A DNA stretch of 64,000 bases from Psychrobacter lutiphocae DSM 21542 (GCF_000382145.1 NZ_KB907625.1:1-64000); one strand, 5' to 3'. Counted from the stretch's first letter, positions 1 to 8,664 are shown. The notes: generated by a model from the sequence alone, not told the origin. Program-made: numbers and translations.

Positions 1-264
1 GCTGTGGTTGTTATGGATGGTGCTCTATGGCATCAACCAAGTTTAAACCTACATAATGTGACGATGCTTAAATTACCCCCTTATTCACCTGAGTTAAATC
101 CATCTGAACAGGTGTGGTCGTATTTGAAACAACATTGGTTATCCAATAGGTGTTTTGATGGTTATGAGGCTATTGTTGATGCTGCTTGCAAGGCTTGGAA
201 TAGACTTTGTTCCAAGCCCGAGCTCATTCAGTCTATAACTTCTCGTGATTGGATTGGTTTATAG
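1..264 (+). CDS. IS630-family transposase, C-terminal part, 5' end outside the window
   Basis: The frame is open from base 1 and ends at a stop at 262-264, giving about 87 residues of the C-terminus of a DDE transposase. The sequence VVMDGALWH matches the region of the second catalytic Asp, and PPYSPELNPSEQVW matches the signature around the catalytic Glu of the IS630/Tc1 superfamily. The gene converges on the truncated tnsA gene, with stops only 6 bp apart. IS630-family elements insert at TA dinucleotides; the exact IS terminus between about 265 and 290 cannot be fixed without another copy. Activity cannot be judged because the N-terminal half is not in the window. Confidence 0.85.
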   Translation, partial: AVVVMDGALWHQPSLNLHNVTMLKLPPYSPELNPSEQVWSYLKQHWLSNRCFDGYEAIVDAACKAWNRLCSKPELIQSITSRDWIGL

Positions 265-270
265 GTTTAT

Positions 271-870
271 TTATGGAATTGGTATAAGCTCATGAGCATA
301 AAAACTTAAACTGTCATAAGCATCTAAAGAGCTATCTTCTCTAGCCTCTGGATAAAGCCATTTAATGTTATTCTGAATATCTATAGGTATATCTTTTTCA
401 GTAACTAACTGCCACGGAATACCTTTAGAGTTCCAGTATCGTCGTTCTATTTCTAATTTCTCTATGACTCTAGGCTTCATTAGCTCTTCTGAGTACTTAG
501 CTTGCAAAACAAATTGGCTAACCTCTTTATTAGAGCTTACAACATAAAAGTCTGAGGTCATGACATGTATTTGGCCTCTCATAGCAGGATGCTTTACTTG
601 CATGCTTTCTGCAATTTTAAGCGTCTCATCAAATTTAAGAGGAAATTGCTCTCGAATATCGGTAATTTCAGGACTCCACTCAAGAAATAGAAATGTTGCT
701 AACTCTAAATCTGACATCAAATGATGAATGCGTCTTGTCTTATGACCAAAGACTCTGTGTGATCGACCCGAGGAGGATATATCAGAAATTTTTATCCAAG
801 GTTTATAGTCAGCTAACTCTCCGTGACCTCTACCTTCTTTAATCCACTTTTCTTGTTTTTTTGAGAGCAT
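271..870 (-). pseudogene. tnsA: TnsA-like Tn7 transposition endonuclease, C-terminally truncated
   Basis: TnsA cuts the 5' ends of the transposon while TnsB acts on the 3' ends. This 199-residue product has the TnsA endonuclease domain: YKPW near 22-25, SSGRSHRVFGHKT around 33-45, SDLELA at 53-58, DIREQFPL at 71-78. Putative catalytic residues E56, D107 and K125 have the same spacing as E63, D114 and K132 of Tn7 TnsA (51 and 18 residues). Tn7 TnsA has 273 residues; here the reading ends after YAHELIPIP, directly beside the convergent IS630-type gene. The C-terminal domain known in Tn7 for TnsC interaction is therefore missing. I infer that the IS insertion truncated the gene. Expression also looks restricted, because a hairpin abuts the start codon. 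The TnsA family assignment is strong; loss of function is inferred. Confidence 0.85.
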
Positions 871-911
871 AAAAAAACCCCTGCTAAAGTTACATCAACT
901 TTAGCAAGGGG
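871..911 (-). terminator. Terminator-like hairpin overlapping the tnsA ribosome-binding region
   Basis: On the minus strand CCCC, one unpaired T and TGCTAAAGTT pair with AACTTTAGCA and GGGG, separated by the loop GATGT. Seven T residues follow, and then directly the tnsA ATG. This is a near-perfect 14-bp stem with a U-run, in the same direction as glmS and tnsA, so read-through from glmS should stop here. The only Shine-Dalgarno-like bases, AGGGG, lie in the 3' arm of the stem, so the same fold would also hide the ribosome-binding site. Both functions are inferred from the sequence. Confidence 0.75.
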
Positions 912-927
912 TCGTATCGGAGTCAAC

Positions 928-987
928 AGTATGATACTTTATTACTCAGTATGAATCTTTATTACTCAGTATGATACTTTATTACTC
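928..987 (-). repeat. Three contiguous 20-bp repeats, probable TnsB-binding sites
   Basis: Read on the minus strand from the transposon end, three direct repeats of GAGTAATAAAGTATCATACT lie head to tail at 987-968, 967-948 and 947-928. Copies 1 and 3 are identical; copy 2 differs at the central TA/AT. In Tn7 the right end holds several closely packed 22-bp TnsB sites, so position, spacing and number all fit. Binding by a TnsB homologue is inferred. Confidence 0.8.
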
Positions 988-1019
988 GCTGACATTAAGA
1001 GTTATAGAGAGAAATAAAG
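988..1019 (-). other. Tn7-like terminus and attTn7 insertion site
   Basis: The candidate transposon terminus is TGTCAGC on the minus strand, starting at 994. Exactly 25 bp (1019-995) separate it from the last base of the glmS stop codon, matching the classical Tn7 target point. The 5 bp at 999-995 (CTTAA on the minus strand) are the predicted copy of the target-site duplication. The second copy would lie at the far transposon end, outside the window. Confidence 0.75.
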
Positions 1020-2867
1020 TTATTCCACCGTAACTGATTTAGCCAAGTTACGTGGCTGATCCACATCGGTGCCACGCATCACTGCCACATGATACGACAA
1101 GAACTGAATCGGAATACTATACACAATCGGCGCTAGGTACTCGCATACTTCAGGTACATGAATCACATGCATTCGCTCATCGGACTCAAGCTCACTGTTC
1201 TCACTGGCAAACACAAACAGCTCGCCATGACGGGCATGCACCTCTTGCATATTGGCTTTTAACTTATCAAGCATACTGTCTCTTGGTGCCAATACCACAA
1301 TCGGCATGTCCTTATCGACTAAGGCCAATGGACCATGTTTTAGCTCACCAGCAGCATAGCCTTCTGCATGGATATAAGAGATTTCTTTTAATTTCAGTGC
1401 ACCTTCTAAGGCAATAGGGAATTGCATCCCCCGCCCTAAAAATAAAGTGCTCTTTTTGGCCTCAAACATCTGACTTAAGTTTGCAATCGACTGATCTAAT
1501 GCCAAGCTTCTGTCCAGATAGCCTTTTAACTGATGCATGTCAGTCACAATGCTGCTTAAAACGTCTGAATCAATGCGATGTTGTACTTTACCCACTTTTA
1601 ACACCAACAACATTAACGCAGCCAACTGCGTGGTGAAGGCTTTGGTCGATGCCACACCAACTTCAACACCGGCTAGAGTTGGGATAAAGATTTCAGTTTC
1701 ACGTACTAATGATGAGGTGGCCACGTTACAGATACTCAAAGTCGTCATGCCCTTGATTTCACCCGATTTAGCACGGCGCTGAGTTTCTCGTAATGCTGAT
1801 AAAGTATCCGCTGTCTCACCTGATTGAGAAAGACATACCACCAAGGTATCATCGACAACCACAGGATTGCGATAGCGGAATTCACTAGCTACTTCTACCG
1901 AGCAAGGCAGTTTTGTTAAGCTTTCAAACCAATATTTGGCAACCATACCGGCATGATAGCTGGTACCACAGGCCAATACTTGAATGTGCTTCACTTTCGC
2001 CAACTCTGCTTCGTGCGAAGCTAGAAAGTCTGCTTTTAAATCTGTGGCATCAATACCCATCGCCAAGGTGCGTGCAACCGCATCAGGCTGCTCATAGATT
2101 TCTTTAAGCATATAATGTTTAAACTCACCTTTATCGGCATTATGATGCTTGGCATCTAGCTCAGTAATGGCTCTTTCCACAGGCTGACCATCTGCAAACA
2201 CTTCAATACTGTCCCGCTTAACCATCGCAATATCCCCTTCTTCTAGGTACATAAAGCGATTGGTTACAGGTAATAATGCCAACTGGTCAGAAGCAATAAA
2301 GTTTTCACCAATACCAACGCCTATGACCAAAGGTGATCCTAAGCGTACTGTGATGAGCTCATCTGGATTGTCCACATGTACCACACCAAGCGCAAACGCA
2401 CCATGTAAGCGAGGCACTATAAGCTCAACTGCTTTTAACAGATCCTTGGTGTCTTTGTAGGCTTCAGCTATTAAATGGGCGACCACTTCCGTATCGGTTT
2501 GTGATGTAAAGGTATAGCCTTTTTTAATGAGCTCATCTTTTAATGGTTTATAGTTTTCTACAATGCCATTATGCACCACAGCCACTTTACCTGACACATG
2601 AGGGTGGGCGTTATGTTGTGCTGGCTCACCATGAGTGGCCCAGCGGGTGTGGGCAATGCCTATGTTTCCTTTGAAGTTTTCAGCATCATTATTTACAGCA
2701 TCAACCAAGGCTTGCACTTTGCCCACTTGACGTTCACGATGCAACTGACCGTCTCGGATAACTGTCAATCCTGCTGAATCATAACCTCGATACTCTAGAC
2801 GCTTTAAGCCCTCAAGCAATACATTAGAGATATTACGCTCAGCTATTGCACCTACTATTCCACACAT
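1020..2867 (-). CDS. glmS: Glutamine-fructose-6-phosphate aminotransferase (isomerizing)
   Basis: GlmS makes glucosamine-6-phosphate from fructose-6-phosphate and glutamine, the first step towards UDP-GlcNAc for peptidoglycan and LPS. The 615 residues are close to the usual ~609. Residues 2-240 form the class II glutamine amidotransferase domain, with the nucleophile Cys2 in MCGIVGA and HTRWATHG. Two SIS sugar-isomerase domains follow, including CGTSYHA and SQSGETADT, and the C-terminus ends DQPRNLAKSVTVE as usual. AAGGAAA lies just before the ATG. The gene is 82 bp downstream of glmU on the same strand, so cotranscription is likely. Its 3' end is the recognition region for TnsD-type proteins and has been used by the adjacent Tn7-like element. 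Confidence 0.98.
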   Translation of the reverse strand: MCGIVGAIAERNISNVLLEGLKRLEYRGYDSAGLTVIRDGQLHRERQVGKVQALVDAVNNDAENFKGNIGIAHTRWATHGEPAQHNAHPHVSGKVAVVHNGIVENYKPLKDELIKKGYTFTSQTDTEVVAHLIAEAYKDTKDLLKAVELIVPRLHGAFALGVVHVDNPDELITVRLGSPLVIGVGIGENFIASDQLALLPVTNRFMYLEEGDIAMVKRDSIEVFADGQPVERAITELDAKHHNADKGEFKHYMLKEIYEQPDAVARTLAMGIDATDLKADFLASHEAELAKVKHIQVLACGTSYHAGMVAKYWFESLTKLPCSVEVASEFRYRNPVVVDDTLVVCLSQSGETADTLSALRETQRRAKSGEIKGMTTLSICNVATSSLVRETEIFIPTLAGVEVGVASTKAFTTQLAALMLLVLKVGKVQHRIDSDVLSSIVTDMHQLKGYLDRSLALDQSIANLSQMFEAKKSTLFLGRGMQFPIALEGALKLKEISYIHAEGYAAGELKHGPLALVDKDMPIVVLAPRDSMLDKLKANMQEVHARHGELFVFASENSELESDERMHVIHVPEVCEYLAPIVYSIPIQFLSYHVAVMRGTDVDQPRNLAKSVTVE

Positions 2868-2949
2868 AACGTTTCCTTAAATTTCCCTTACCAACATAAC
2901 AAAATATTCACTGAATGTAATTTTGTTACAGGCATTCAAATTCGATGAT

Positions 2950-4317
2950 TTATTTCTTTTTTTCTGGACGTTTATAATTTGATTTTTGTACCTGACGGCC
3001 ACGACCGATAGCCAAGGCATTTTCCTCTACATTTTTTGTAATGACTGAGCCTGCACCAACAGTAGCGGCACTGCCAATTGTAACTGGGGCAACCAAGCAG
3101 GCATTGGTGCCAATAAAGGCATGGTCAGCAACCGTAGTCTGATGCTTATTTACACCATCATAGTTGCAGGTAATAGCACCAGCCCCAAAGTTCACATTGG
3201 CTCCAATTTGTGCATCACCAACATAGCTGAGGTGGTTGACCTTGCTACCCTCACCAATTGTTGATTTTTTGATTTCAACGAAGTTGCCTAATTTGGTGTT
3301 GTTTGCCAATACAGTTTTTGGACGCAGGTGTGCAAAGGGTCCGATTGTGGCTTCGTTACCCACTTCTGCTTCATCAAAGACACAGTAAGGTTTGATATGC
3401 ACATCATCGCCAATTTGGCTATCTTTGATAATACAGCCTGCTTCAATAGTGACCTTGTTACCCAAGGTTACTTTGCCCTTGAACACCACGTTTACATCGA
3501 CAAAGACATCTTGGCCAACTGTGACTTCACCACGGATATCAACACGAGTTGGGTCTGCAAACTGAACGCCTTTAACCTGTAAATCTTCGACAAGTTTTGT
3601 TTGCCATTGACGCTCAAGGCTGGCCAACTGCTGACGATTATTGACCCCTTCAATTTCAAACTCATGCTCAGGCTCGATGGCACTAATCACGATCCCATCG
3701 GCTACTGCCATTTTGACAATGTCCGTCAAGTAATACTCTTGCTGCGCATTGTCATTGGACAAATTCGGCAAGTATTTGTGCAATAAGGCATTATCGACAC
3801 AATAAATACCACTGTTGATTTCACGAATGGCTTGCTCTTGCTCATCGGCATCTTTTTGCTCAACAATGGCAAGGATATTGCCCTGCTCGTCACGTTTAAT
3901 ACGACCTAAGCCAAAAGGATTATCTACGGTCAAGGTTAACATCGACATGCCGCTGACATTGGCCTGCTTTAAACGAGTTAAAGTTTCGGCACTGACCAGA
4001 GGCACGTCGCCGTACAAAATCAGGCTTTTGCCTTCGACTGGTAACTCATTCAAGGTCACTTTAACGGCATGGCCTGTGCCTAGTTGCTCAGTTTGTTCAA
4101 CCCAAGTTAGCTGATAGTCTGCCATTGCGTTTTTGACTTGCTCACCACCAAACCCATAGACTACGATAGTTTTATCGACATTAACACTATGGCAGGTATC
4201 TAACACATGAGCCAACAAGGGTTTATCTGCCAAGGTTTGTAAAACTTTAGGTTTTGCAGATTGCATGCGCGTGCCTTTACCGGCAGCCAGAATGATGGTG
4301 GTGAGGGTATTATTCAT
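2950..4317 (-). CDS. glmU: Bifunctional GlcN-1-P acetyltransferase / GlcNAc-1-P uridyltransferase
   Basis: GlmU carries out the last two cytoplasmic steps to UDP-GlcNAc: acetylation of glucosamine-1-phosphate and uridylylation. The N-terminal nucleotidyltransferase domain starts with ILAAGKGTRM and contains LYGDVPLV. The C-terminal half is a left-handed beta-helix of hexapeptide repeats, with LRPKTVLANNTKLGNFVEIK and NYDGVNKH, and ends in a basic tail (KRPEKKK). The ATG at 4317 gives 455 residues, the usual size. An in-frame GTG at 4326 would add three residues, but neither start has a good Shine-Dalgarno. It is followed by glmS, a common pairing. About 230 bp of AT-rich DNA with short direct repeats separates it from pgpA. 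Confidence 0.98.
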   Translation of the reverse strand: MNNTLTTIILAAGKGTRMQSAKPKVLQTLADKPLLAHVLDTCHSVNVDKTIVVYGFGGEQVKNAMADYQLTWVEQTEQLGTGHAVKVTLNELPVEGKSLILYGDVPLVSAETLTRLKQANVSGMSMLTLTVDNPFGLGRIKRDEQGNILAIVEQKDADEQEQAIREINSGIYCVDNALLHKYLPNLSNDNAQQEYYLTDIVKMAVADGIVISAIEPEHEFEIEGVNNRQQLASLERQWQTKLVEDLQVKGVQFADPTRVDIRGEVTVGQDVFVDVNVVFKGKVTLGNKVTIEAGCIIKDSQIGDDVHIKPYCVFDEAEVGNEATIGPFAHLRPKTVLANNTKLGNFVEIKKSTIGEGSKVNHLSYVGDAQIGANVNFGAGAITCNYDGVNKHQTTVADHAFIGTNACLVAPVTIGSAATVGAGSVITKNVEENALAIGRGRQVQKSNYKRPEKKK

Positions 4318-4550
4318 AAAAATCACTATTAGTAATGGTGTGTTAAATTTAAGTATTCAGTAAACTGTTTCGCAAATGATTGGTTATTCAATCAGTGGTT
4401 CGTTCAGTAGCTCGATGAACCAGTCAAAAATTCACAAGACTGTTAGTTTCACAAGCCTGTTAGTTTAGTAAAGCCAGTTAAAACAAATCATCAATCTAAA
4501 TAAACCAACAATCTAAATAAACCAACAGTCAAAACAAATCATCAGGCGCA

Positions 4551-5186
4551 TTAAGCAGCAGGATAAAACATCACAATACTGGCAACAATCATCATCCAAG
4601 CTACCAGTGATATTATTCCTGCTAAAATATCATCCATCATGATACCAAGTCCGCCCGTCAGCTTCTCATCTGCCCACTTAATGGGGTTGGGTTTGGCGAT
4701 ATCAAAGATGCGAAATAAAATAAAGGCTAAGACCACAGCCAACCAGTAATATTCTGGTGTTAAATACTCAGGTGTATAACTGATTATAAAGGATAGCGGC
4801 AATAAACTTAACCACATTCCAGCCCACTCATCCCACACGATATGCGGATCATCATGGACTTGCATTAAGTTGGAAGTACGCTCACAAATGGCAATGCCAA
4901 TGACACTGGCTATCATAGTAATGCTAAAAAAGGCGATGAATCCCAATTGCATCAAAGGCAGTGCTACAATCACACCACCCAGCGTACCCCAAGTACCTGG
5001 TGCACGCTTAGGCAAGCCACTTCCCAAGCCAATACCTAACCAATAGACCACTTTGTCCAATAGGCTGGCTTGTGCTGGTAACGGAGGACAAGCATTGGAT
5101 TTGCGAATATCAGGCTTAGCGGAATGACCCGTGCTCTGATCTGATAACGGATCTGGTGACTGCTTCGGAGAAGAGTGAGGTGACAT
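4551..5186 (-). CDS. pgpA: Phosphatidylglycerophosphatase A
   Basis: PgpA dephosphorylates phosphatidylglycerophosphate to phosphatidylglycerol at the inner membrane. The 211 residues start with a polar, Pro/Ser-rich segment of about 40 residues that E. coli PgpA (~172 residues) lacks. The family core follows with GLGSGLPKRAPGTWGT, then DPHIVWDEWAGMW with its conserved acidic residues, and KLTGGLGIMMDDILAG near the C-terminus. Several hydrophobic segments are visible. The start codon lies 2 bp after the thiL stop, so the two are translationally coupled in the ribH-nusB-thiL-pgpA group. Confidence 0.95.
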   Translation of the reverse strand: MSPHSSPKQSPDPLSDQSTGHSAKPDIRKSNACPPLPAQASLLDKVVYWLGIGLGSGLPKRAPGTWGTLGGVIVALPLMQLGFIAFFSITMIASVIGIAICERTSNLMQVHDDPHIVWDEWAGMWLSLLPLSFIISYTPEYLTPEYYWLAVVLAFILFRIFDIAKPNPIKWADEKLTGGLGIMMDDILAGIISLVAWMMIVASIVMFYPAA

Positions 5187-5188
5187 CG

Positions 5189-6247
5189 CTACTCCTTGCT
5201 AAAGTGCTGATAACCACCGAAATCTGGTAGCTGTGAAAAAGGGTATGGATGCGCTGCTGTTAACGGCTGACCATCATATAACAAAGCAATGGCGCCGGAT
5301 TCAGCCAAATCACCTGCCACAGAGGTAGCGGCTGCGACTACTTCGCCAATACAAGTGACTTTGTGTCCTGCATCCAAATAAGCCTGTGGCACACTGGCAG
5401 AAGCCGGTAAGGTAAACGCCAATTCATAATCATCGCCGCCAGTAAGCTGACACAGCGCCCGAGTAGGTAACTCCACCTGTTGCAACTCAGCACTGGCTGG
5501 TAACTGGCTTAATTCAAGCTGCATCGCCACCTTGCTTTGTTGGCAGATGTGACCCAAGTCTTGTACCAGACCATCGGAGATATCGATCATTGATGTGACC
5601 AAGCCTTGAGCCGCTAGTGCTGTACCTAGTGTGATTCTTGGTGTTGGCATATGCAGTCGGTGTGCCAACTGCTGACCTAGCTGAGTTTCAGCATGTTGCA
5701 GCGCATAATTGGCATCGCCTAGGGTGCCAGATACATAGACTTTATCACCTACTTGCGCACCATGACGATAAACAGGTTGCGTCTGTTTTGCCATCACACC
5801 ATTGGCAGTGACACTAATAATTAAACTGTCATGACGTGTGGTATCGCCGCCGATTAAGCGCACCCCATACTGAGTGCAGGCATGGAACAGACCTTTGGCA
5901 AACTCTGCTAACCACTTATCTTTTGCAAGGCGCTTCGGCAAGGCTAGCGCCAATAAAATACTGTGTGGTTGCGCGCCCATGGCTGCCAAATCTGACACAT
6001 TAACCACCACAGATTTATAACCAATAGCAAAAGCAAGCGCCTCAACTTGCGACCACTCAGCGCTAAAGTGGCGACCTTGTACCAGAGTATCGACACAGGT
6101 TACCCACTTAGATTCAGCAGCCAGTGCTACCACAGCAGCATCATCACCCAGACTTTTTAACACAGAGGCTTGCTGCTGAGCATCAGTGGCAACAAACGAC
6201 TGCATTTGCTGCTTAAAATAATCATAAATTAGCTCAAATTCAGTCAT
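5189..6247 (-). CDS. thiL: Thiamine-monophosphate kinase
   Basis: ThiL phosphorylates thiamine monophosphate to the active cofactor thiamine diphosphate. The 352-residue protein belongs to the PurM/AIR-synthase-like fold family. It has GDDAAVV near 30-36, a conserved region around 86-93 (VVVNVSDLAAMGA), RLIGGDTTR, SMIDISDGLVQDL and LTGGDDYELAFTLP, which bind Mg-ATP and substrate in the family. It sits between nusB and pgpA in the usual proteobacterial order and runs almost directly into pgpA. The 118 bp between nusB and thiL leave room for a separate promoter. Confidence 0.97.
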   Translation of the reverse strand: MTEFELIYDYFKQQMQSFVATDAQQQASVLKSLGDDAAVVALAAESKWVTCVDTLVQGRHFSAEWSQVEALAFAIGYKSVVVNVSDLAAMGAQPHSILLALALPKRLAKDKWLAEFAKGLFHACTQYGVRLIGGDTTRHDSLIISVTANGVMAKQTQPVYRHGAQVGDKVYVSGTLGDANYALQHAETQLGQQLAHRLHMPTPRITLGTALAAQGLVTSMIDISDGLVQDLGHICQQSKVAMQLELSQLPASAELQQVELPTRALCQLTGGDDYELAFTLPASASVPQAYLDAGHKVTCIGEVVAAATSVAGDLAESGAIALLYDGQPLTAAHPYPFSQLPDFGGYQHFSKE

Positions 6248-6365
6248 CCATCTGTATCCTAAATCATCCTATCAGGGGTTCTAGCTGTATTGTGATGCTA
6301 TTTATACCCGTATTAATCTGCCTTATTTTTGTTTTTATGCTACCGTATTCGTATTGGCTGACATT

Positions 6366-7100
6366 TTATTTGTCTTTTTTTGATTTAAGACTAATTCTGG
6401 TCCTTGACGATACGGCTTGATCTATTGGTTTTTCTGTACGTTCTGCTGATGGGTCAACTGTTGGCGTTGCTACTGTGTCAGTAGCATGTTGTGGTGATTG
6501 TGCGTCTTGTTCGACAACCTGTTGTTGTTGCTGCTGTTGCTTACTTCGTTTATAGCCACTGTTGTTATCCGCATTAACTTCAACTTCTCGCAGCTGAGCC
6601 GCCAGTTTATCCATCACCGCATTAATCAGCTTATGCGCATCAGTTGCACCAAAGTGGGTATTCAGCTTCATCGCCTCATCCAGCACTACCTTGTAAGGAA
6701 TATGCAAGCTGTGCTGTAACTCATAAGCACCAATCAGTAGCACCGCATGCTCAACCATGTCGATCTTACTGATATCACGATCTAAATATGGACGAATTAA
6801 TGCTTCAAGCTCGTCAATCTGCTGAGGAATATCACGCATCAAGGTGTGATAATAGCCCAAATGCACGGTATGCATTGCATTGGTGGCACGAGTACGTGCT
6901 GCGATATCATGAGGTGCATTGGCTTTCCACTGCGCTTCGCCCATTTGTTCAAAGCGGTGATCCGTCATCAACCATTCATACAAGCCTTGAAGCGCAAAGC
7001 GACGGGCTTTACGCACAGCGGTATGACTGGTTTTATAACTGGATTCATTGATATCGAACTGATTGTTATCTTCAGTTTTTTCCGGGTTTTGGTTGCTCAT
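6366..7100 (-). CDS. nusB: Transcription antitermination factor NusB with terminal extensions
   Basis: NusB binds boxA RNA with NusE (S10) and supports processive transcription of rRNA operons. The helical core spans roughly residues 25-175, with [19 protein letters not shown]-like [38 protein letters not shown] and [10 protein letters not shown]-like [14 protein letters not shown]. Typical NusB proteins are about 140-160 residues, but this one has 244. There is an N-terminal polar extension of about 25 residues and a C-terminal tail of about 65, which begins with a run of seven Gln and ends with basic [12 protein letters not shown]. The Gln run is a CAA/CAG repeat, so its length may vary between strains. 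The tail's role is unknown. Confidence 0.95.
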   Translation of the reverse strand: MSNQNPEKTEDNNQFDINESSYKTSHTAVRKARRFALQGLYEWLMTDHRFEQMGEAQWKANAPHDIAARTRATNAMHTVHLGYYHTLMRDIPQQIDELEALIRPYLDRDISKIDMVEHAVLLIGAYELQHSLHIPYKVVLDEAMKLNTHFGATDAHKLINAVMDKLAAQLREVEVNADNNSGYKRSKQQQQQQQVVEQDAQSPQHATDTVATPTVDPSAERTEKPIDQAVSSRTRISLKSKKDK

Positions 7101-7183
7101 GTATATAAATACCTATCATCAAAACAAGCGCTTTGACTTTTACTATAAATTATTAAATAAACGATTCACGATGAATAGCAGAA

Positions 7184-7708
7184 CTAGTCTTCATCCTCGT
7201 AATCGTAGTCAACATCAAGCTGTGATAAGACAGAGATCATTTCTAAAGCGACTAATGCTGCCTCAGCACCTTTATTGCCTGCTTTGGTGCCTGATCGCTC
7301 AATGGCTTGCTCAATGGTGTCGGTAGTGATAATACCGTTAATCACTGGAATATTGTAATCCATAGACACACTCGCCAAACCACTCGCCGAGCTATTTGCC
7401 ACTACATCAAAATGAGGCGTACTACCACGGATCACAGCACCTAATGCCACAACAGCATCAAAGTGATCGGACTCAGCGGCACGCTGTGCAGCTAGTGGTA
7501 ACTCAAAGGCACCAGGCACACGGATCACACTGATATTGCTACCAGATACGCCATGACGCAATAAGGCATCAATTGCGCCTTCGACTAACGACTCGACAAC
7601 AAAAGCATTAAAACGACCAACAACGATGCCAATCCGAGCCTCTGAATTTTGATATAGGTTGCCTTCAAGGTGTGTGATGGCGTCACGTTCTTTTTGTAAA
7701 TCTTGCAT
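7184..7708 (-). CDS. ribH: 6,7-dimethyl-8-ribityllumazine synthase
   Basis: Lumazine synthase condenses 5-amino-6-ribitylamino-uracil with 3,4-dihydroxy-2-butanone-4-phosphate, the penultimate riboflavin step. The 174 residues contain the family pattern: [11 protein letters not shown] near the N-terminus, [27 protein letters not shown] with the catalytic His, [18 protein letters not shown], and [13 protein letters not shown]. The acidic tail [10 protein letters not shown] is a little longer than in E. coli. AGGAT lies at Shine-Dalgarno distance. It precedes nusB, the typical gammaproteobacterial neighbour. Confidence 0.97.
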   Translation of the reverse strand: MQDLQKERDAITHLEGNLYQNSEARIGIVVGRFNAFVVESLVEGAIDALLRHGVSGSNISVIRVPGAFELPLAAQRAAESDHFDAVVALGAVIRGSTPHFDVVANSSASGLASVSMDYNIPVINGIITTDTIEQAIERSGTKAGNKGAEAALVALEMISVLSQLDVDYDYEDED

Positions 7709-7890
7709 AATAAAATCCTAATCTGAAGAAGAAAATAAAATTATTTCTATAATAACATTTTTTAAGGATGGATTTAGCTTTTAAGGATGGATTTAGCAAT
7801 GTTTCGTTGCTATCACTGACGTTTTTCATTAATCTCTAGTAGGATCTGTATAGAGTTTACTTATTAAGACTGCTGATAGCTAAAATCATG
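7709..7890. repeat. ribH-hisF gap with a short tandem duplication and a repeat fragment
   Basis: TTTTAAGGATGGATTTAGC occurs twice in tandem near 7760-7798. At 7868-7886, GACTGCTGATAGCTAAAAT is identical to a segment inside the MITE-like element at 33992-34260. No gene was recognised. Confidence 0.6.
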
Positions 7891-8664
7891 CTAGATTAGG
7901 CGTACTTCGATACCCTGTTCTGCCATAAACTGCTTTGCTTCACGCACTGTATATTCACCAAAGTGAAAAATACTAGCTGCCAGTACCGCATCTGCTCCGC
8001 CTTCAAGCACACCATCGGCTAGATGCTGTAAGTTGCCAACACCACCTGAGGCAATCACTGGCACATTGACACGACTAGTAATGGCTTTCATTAAGGCCAA
8101 ATCATAACCCTGCTTGGTACCATCACCATCCATAGAAGTCACAAGTAGCTCGCCTGCGCCTAATTCAGCCATTTTTTCAGCCCATGCCACAGCATCTATG
8201 CCTGTTGGCTTACGACCACCGTGCGTAAATATTTCCCATCTGGGCTCACCCTCCACATCTTCCACTCTTTTGGCATCAATAGCGACCACAATACACTGAC
8301 TACCAAATTTAGCCGCCGCTTCACCTACAAACTCTGGGGTAAATACCGCTGCTGAATTAATCGCCACTTTGTCTGCACCCGCATTAAGCAAGTTGCGAAT
8401 GTCTTCAATCTTACGGACGCCACCACCCACAGTTAAGGGGACAAAAACGGCTTCAGCAATCCGCTCAACCATATCATACGTGGTGTCACGCCCATGGTGG
8501 GTCGCTGTAATGTCTAAAAAGGTGATTTCATCAGCGCCTTGTTCATTATAACGCTTAGCAACTTCAACAGGATCTCCGGCATCTTTAATATCGACAAATT
8601 TTACGCCTTTCACCACTCGACCATTATCTACGTCCAAACAGGGGATGATTCGTTTTGCTAACAT
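7891..8664 (-). CDS. hisF: Imidazole glycerol phosphate synthase, cyclase subunit
   Basis: HisF, with the glutaminase HisH, turns PRFAR into imidazole-glycerol phosphate and AICAR. The 257 residues form a (beta/alpha)8 barrel: [18 protein letters not shown] at the N-terminus with catalytic Asp11, [21 protein letters not shown] with the second catalytic Asp, [16 protein letters not shown] and [10 protein letters not shown]. The partner hisH lies about 18 kb away, as does hisB, so the pathway is dispersed here rather than in one operon. The last four codons and the following 22 bp resemble the inside of a MITE-like element at 33992-34260 (19 bp identical). Confidence 0.97.
   Translation of the reverse strand: MLAKRIIPCLDVDNGRVVKGVKFVDIKDAGDPVEVAKRYNEQGADEITFLDITATHHGRDTTYDMVERIAEAVFVPLTVGGGVRKIEDIRNLLNAGADKVAINSAAVFTPEFVGEAAAKFGSQCIVVAIDAKRVEDVEGEPRWEIFTHGGRKPTGIDAVAWAEKMAELGAGELLVTSMDGDGTKQGYDLALMKAITSRVNVPVIASGGVGNLQHLADGVLEGGADAVLAASIFHFGEYTVREAKQFMAEQGIEVRLI

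Larger units (their letters stand above)
1..994. mobile_element. glmS-proximal end of a Tn7-like transposon, interrupted by an IS630-type element
   Basis: Seen: a tnsA-like gene, an array of 20-bp repeats and a TGT terminus, all immediately downstream of glmS. The tnsA gene points into the element, away from glmS. This is the arrangement of Tn7, whose tnsA-proximal (right) end lies next to glmS after insertion at attTn7. Left of tnsA an IS630-type transposase gene runs off the window, so tnsB, tnsC, tnsD and any cargo are outside or lost. The other end is not visible, so it cannot be said whether the element is complete or a remnant. Confidence 0.85.

Noticed and set aside
1052-1417. 121-codon plus-strand ORF
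   Set aside because: It lies wholly antisense to glmS and is rich in His, Thr and Ser from reverse-complement codons. The same applies to long antisense ORFs in pepA (35578-36021), lptF (33025-33396) and acnA (23784-24116).
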